From contig JAJRAE010000065.1 in assembly GCA_028682985.1 (NCBI GenBank), positions 1 to 10,061 of the forward strand: 10,061 nt of DNA, read 5' to 3'. Shown here in pieces: positions 7,366 through 10,061 of the stretch. A program made the translations under genes and the position numbers. The stretch comes from Methanobacterium sp. (GTDB lineage: Archaea > Methanobacteriota > Methanobacteria > Methanobacteriales > Methanobacteriaceae). The notes under the pieces were generated by a model. That model worked only from the letters and a program-made list of their open reading frames with translations. It was not told where the DNA came from and made no database searches. Numbering within the stretch: position 1 is the stretch's first letter; every line of letters starts with the position of its first letter.

Positions 7366-7398
7366 TTTTTAATATATAAAATATTTTTAATTTTCTAT
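7366..7398 (+). terminator. AT-rich terminator region between convergent genes
   Basis: Directly after the plus-strand stop come several T-runs (ATTTTTAAT, ATATTTTTAATTTTC) within the 56-bp space separating the convergent 6634-7365 and 7422-8300 genes. It could end the plus-strand transcript and, through its A-runs, the carotenoid operon on the other strand. No strong stem is visible. Confidence 0.35.
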
Positions 7399-7421
7399 AA
7401 TAAATGATTAAACACTTTTAC

Positions 7422-8300
7422 TTAAAGGAATATCTTATAAAATACCAGGGAAACAAATAATAGCCCTCCCAAAACAGTATTTATATAAGGAAGGTACCAG
7501 TAAATTTCCTTTATCTCCAAACTACTTTTAATAAGGAGTAAAAAAGGAAATAATGGATATAAAAATACCAAATAGCTCAACGGGAAGAAATCGGTCAAAT
7601 AAATAACTATAAAGGATAATCCGAGCCAAAAGAACAGACATAAAAGTAGGGATGGTTTTTCTCCAATAAAAACCGGGGTGGTGTTAATTCCCGCCTCTCT
7701 ATCATACTCAATATCAGGGACCGCCGAGAAAATATGCATGGCTGAAATATGCAAATAAGCACCCAAGAGAATTAATAAGGAGGGAAGTGAACCTGATACC
7801 AGGTAAAATGCGAATATCCCCGGCATCACATACAGATAGTTGGATGAGAAATCTAGAAACGGTTTATCCTTAAATCTTAAGGGCCGGGCACTGTAAAAGT
7901 AGGAAAGAATAATGAAAAGAGAAAAAATCACTCTCTCACCCATGTTCTGGAATATCAGAAGCACCAGACTGATACCTAAAATTAAATAGATAGTATTTAA
8001 TAGCTTTTTCCGTTCCTGCAGTTTAACTCTGTATTCTTTCTCATCCTTTTTTGGATTTAGAATATCTGTTTCCATATCCCAGTAATCATTAACTCCATAG
8101 ATAAAAATATTTGCCGGTATAAAGAAATAGAATAGATATAAATAATATTCAGGACGGAAGAAATCATTCAACACCGTGAATCCTAAGGCATATCCCACCA
8201 CATAAGTTCCACCCGTATATATCCAAAAACGGAATCGGGAAATTTTAAATAAAAATTTCATTGTTTCATACAAAGTAGAACCACCTTGAATAAATTCCAT
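7422..8300 (-). CDS. UbiA-family prenyltransferase, probable lycopene elongase type
   Basis: A 292-residue integral membrane protein with roughly eight or nine hydrophobic segments. Both aspartate motifs of UbiA prenyltransferases are intact: N71-D72-x-x-D75-x-x-x-D79 (GVNDYWDMETD) and D196-x-x-x-D200 (PDIEYDREAG), followed by TTPVFIG. YSARPLRFKDKPFLDFSSN (136-154) is typical of the carotenoid-elongating branch (CrtEb/LyeJ), which adds dimethylallyl units to lycopene to make C50 carotenoids. The position 16 nt downstream of crtB supports a carotenoid role. A lipid role (geranylgeranylglyceryl-phosphate geranylgeranyltransferase) is an alternative. Start uncertain: the ATG at 8300 has little Shine-Dalgarno support, whereas AAGGTGGT stands just before an in-frame TTG at residue 10 (8271-8273). 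Last gene of the operon. Confidence 0.85.
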   Translation of the reverse strand: MEFIQGGSTLYETMKFLFKISRFRFWIYTGGTYVVGYALGFTVLNDFFRPEYYLYLFYFFIPANIFIYGVNDYWDMETDILNPKKDEKEYRVKLQERKKLLNTIYLILGISLVLLIFQNMGERVIFSLFIILSYFYSARPLRFKDKPFLDFSSNYLYVMPGIFAFYLVSGSLPSLLILLGAYLHISAMHIFSAVPDIEYDREAGINTTPVFIGEKPSLLLCLFFWLGLSFIVIYLTDFFPLSYLVFLYPLFPFLLLIKSSLEIKEIYWYLPYINTVLGGLLFVSLVFYKIFL

Positions 8301-8316
8301 CCCATCTATAATAAAA

Positions 8317-9156
8317 TTAATAACCTAAACTCAGGCGGGCACTGTTAGCGAATACCTGAGAAACAATCTTTGGAAGGGAAGGTTTTACTTTAACTTTATA
8401 AACCAGAAACGGATCCTTCTCTATCTGTTTAGCTGTCCACAAGTACATATCAGAAGCTGTTTTGATGGGAATTAAATAGCGGTAGGGTATGTATTTAAAA
8501 CCCATTTCAGCTGTTTCCTGCCACTGATAATAGGTATTTAACTGTTTTAATAGAAAATCCCGGAATTTATCCTGGTTATTTATGTTGTCCTTTTCTTCTA
8601 AACTTTTAATCCCGAACTCTTCCATATCTTCCAGAGGGAAATAGTTTCTACCCAGTTTTAGGTCTTCTTCTATGTCCCGGATGAAGTTCACGTACTGCAT
8701 GGCCCGTCCTAGATAGCGGGCAGATCTAAATGATTCTGGATCAAGCTCAAGTATACTGGCCATGAATAGACCCACCACCTCTGAAGAACCATAAAGATAG
8801 GTTAAAAGTTCATCCATGTTCCGGTATGAGGATTTATATATATCCATTTCCATAGAATTTAGGAAGGCATCCACCCATTCCTTTTTAAAGGACTTTCTAT
8901 TTTCCAATTGAGAGAAGGAGTTGATCACAACATCATCAACCACCTCACCATTTCGGGCCCGTAAGTAGTCATTCTTGAACTGGTAAAAACCCTCTTTATC
9001 CTGGGGTATGCTGTCCACGTAGTCATCTGTTTTCCTGAGGAAGCTGTAAAGGATGAAAACATCCCTCTTAACTTCTCTGGGGAAGAATACGGTGCTATAG
9101 AAATAGGTTTTACTACCTTTTTTGAATATTGAGTAAATGGTTTTATTGGTTTTCAT
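8317..9156 (-). CDS. crtB: Phytoene / squalene synthase family, probable phytoene synthase
   Basis: A 279-residue protein that would join two geranylgeranyl-PP head to head into phytoene via prephytoene-PP (or farnesyl-PP into dehydrosqualene, if C30). Both Mg-diphosphate motifs are intact: D44-D45-x-x-D48 (RKTDDYVDS) and D161-x-x-x-D165 (NFIRDIEEDLKLGRNYFP). The YGSSEVVGLFM segment (122-132) matches the conserved family core, and the length is normal. I chose the ATG at 9156 (MKTNKTIYS) over an in-frame GTG at 9165 because that GTG lies within AGGTGA, a Shine-Dalgarno site 5 nt before the ATG. It lies between crtI and the prenyltransferase on the same strand, 91 nt after crtI, with its own possible promoter. 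C40 is favoured over C30 by the neighbouring elongase-type gene, which is inference. Confidence 0.92.
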   Translation of the reverse strand: MKTNKTIYSIFKKGSKTYFYSTVFFPREVKRDVFILYSFLRKTDDYVDSIPQDKEGFYQFKNDYLRARNGEVVDDVVINSFSQLENRKSFKKEWVDAFLNSMEMDIYKSSYRNMDELLTYLYGSSEVVGLFMASILELDPESFRSARYLGRAMQYVNFIRDIEEDLKLGRNYFPLEDMEEFGIKSLEEKDNINNQDKFRDFLLKQLNTYYQWQETAEMGFKYIPYRYLIPIKTASDMYLWTAKQIEKDPFLVYKVKVKPSLPKIVSQVFANSARLSLGY

Positions 9157-9193
9157 TTTTTTCACCTAACCATGTGTCTATCCAAATAAATTC

Positions 9194-9207
9194 AATATAT
9201 ATTAAAA
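9194..9207 (-). promoter_or_regulatory. Candidate internal promoter for crtB and the prenyltransferase
   Basis: In the 91-bp crtI-crtB gap the minus strand reads TTTTAATATATATT, a TATA-like element 38-51 nt upstream of the crtB ATG. Initiation near 9172-9178 would leave a leader of about 20 nt carrying the AGGTGA site. Readthrough from crtI is equally possible. Confidence 0.4.
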
Positions 9208-9247
9208 TTGTTCTAATTAATTTAAACTTAACAAACAAGTCTTTTGA

Positions 9248-10061
9248 CTATTTAAATTTTTCTTTAATCTCCTGGGCCACTATCTGTGATGATATTAAAG
9301 TCATGGGCACGCCTATACCTGGATGAGTGTAATGACCGGAGTAATAGAGATTTTTAACCTTCTTACTTTGATGGGCAGGTCTCCATAGTGCTGACTGACG
9401 TAGCGTATGGGAAAGTCCCAGAGCGGTACCTTTATAGGCATTGTATCTGTCCTTGAAGTCGTTAAGTGCGAATATCTTTTTAACTATTATATGTTTTCTA
9501 ATATCTTCTCCAAGCTTGGCTTCCAGATCATCCATGATCTTATTGTAGAATTTCTCTCTAAGTTCGGGCGTGTCCTCTAATCCAGGTGCCAGAGGAATCA
9601 ACAGGAACAGGGTATCTGAGCCTGAAGGTGCTGCTGTTGCATCTGTGCGTGATGGTACATTCACATAATAGGATGGGTTTTCTGGCCAGGCGGCTTTAGC
9701 TGGGTCAAATATAGTGTCAAAGCCATGCTCCCAGTCTTCATCCAGGAACAGGTTATGATGAACCAGTTTTTCGAACTGGGTGTCCACTCCCAGATATGCC
9801 ACCATGGCTGATGGCGCCATCACTCTGCTATCCCAGTATTTCTCATCATAGGTTCTGTTTTTCTTGGTTAATAGATCAAGTTCTGAATGGGCGTAATCAG
9901 CGTTTACAATAGCTAAATCTGTATCATAAGTTCCTTTACTGGTTATTATCCGTTTCAGCTTATGATCATGTACTTCAAGCATCTCCACTGGTTCGTTGAA
10001 CCGGAATTCCACCCCATAAGATTTAGCCAGTTCATATAATGACTGAACAACTTTTCGCATA
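9248..10061 (-). CDS. crtI: Phytoene desaturase family, C-terminal part (5' end outside window)
   Basis: The last ~271 codons of a gene entering from the right edge; CrtI proteins are near 490-500 residues, so slightly more than half is seen. MRKVVQSLYELAKSYGVEFRF near the edge corresponds to the conserved region with a GGM motif followed by a helix and strand. The segment NLYYSGHYTHPGIGVPMT..SSQIVAQEI at the C-terminus is the FAD-binding signature of CrtI/CrtN carotenoid desaturases. The FAD Rossmann motif (GxGxxG) would lie outside the window. It would convert phytoene stepwise to lycopene, or dehydrosqualene to neurosporene-type C30 products. First visible gene of the carotenoid operon, and intact as far as seen. 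The anaerobic electron acceptor for the FAD is unknown. Confidence 0.9.
   Translation of the reverse strand, partial: MRKVVQSLYELAKSYGVEFRFNEPVEMLEVHDHKLKRIITSKGTYDTDLAIVNADYAHSELDLLTKKNRTYDEKYWDSRVMAPSAMVAYLGVDTQFEKLVHHNLFLDEDWEHGFDTIFDPAKAAWPENPSYYVNVPSRTDATAAPSGSDTLFLLIPLAPGLEDTPELREKFYNKIMDDLEAKLGEDIRKHIIVKKIFALNDFKDRYNAYKGTALGLSHTLRQSALWRPAHQSKKVKNLYYSGHYTHPGIGVPMTLISSQIVAQEIKEKFK

Noticed and set aside
9157..9165. GTG at 9165 as the crtB start
   Set aside because: It lies inside AGGTGA, the ribosome binding site of the ATG at 9156.

Overview
The window comes from a methanogenic archaeon, most likely a member of the Methanobacteriales (Methanobacterium-like). The reasons are a linked hdrC-hdrB pair for the CoB-CoM heterodisulfide reductase with no hdrA beside it, short AT-rich intergenic regions with archaeal TATA-type promoters, Shine-Dalgarno sites matching the archaeal 16S end (GGAGGTGAT and subsets), T-tract terminators, and an archaeosine-synthase-like gene. 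Assignment below order level is inference.

Layout. (1) 1-969, minus strand: a probable DUF2096-like gene followed by a metallophosphoesterase that runs off the left edge. (2) 983-4216: a segment whose three genes all lie on the plus strand: a small His/Cys-containing protein, a cytoplasmic SoxB/UshA-type 5'-nucleotidase-family enzyme, and a small secreted Asn/Gln-rich protein. (3) 4221-4487, minus: a small gene, possibly DUF749. (4) 4665-6459, minus: hdrC-hdrB, with an unusual Lys/Glu/Thr-rich N-terminal extension on HdrC. (5) 6634-7365, plus: a protein related to archaeosine tRNA-ribosyltransferase / ArcS, divergent from hdrC. (6) 7422-10061, minus: a carotenoid operon, crtI (5' part outside the window), crtB and a UbiA-family prenyltransferase of the lycopene-elongase type.

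The most striking structural feature is a perfect 21-bp direct repeat at 962-982 and 4217-4237. The right copy is the 3' end of the 4221-4487 gene and the left copy is the 5' start of the DUF2096-like gene. Removing everything between the copies and leaving one repeat makes the two genes adjacent with a textbook ATGA stop/start overlap. The 3.2-kb plus-strand segment therefore looks like an insertion that split a minus-strand operon (4221-4487 gene, DUF2096-like gene, metallophosphoesterase) and left a repeat on each side.

Functionally, hdrBC supplies the catalytic subunits for the last step of methanogenesis. CrtI, CrtB and the prenyltransferase would condense geranylgeranyl-PP to phytoene, desaturate it, and possibly add C5 units to give C50 carotenoids, an unusual trait for a strict anaerobe of this group. 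No rRNA, tRNA, CRISPR array, transposase or integrase is recognisable in the window.
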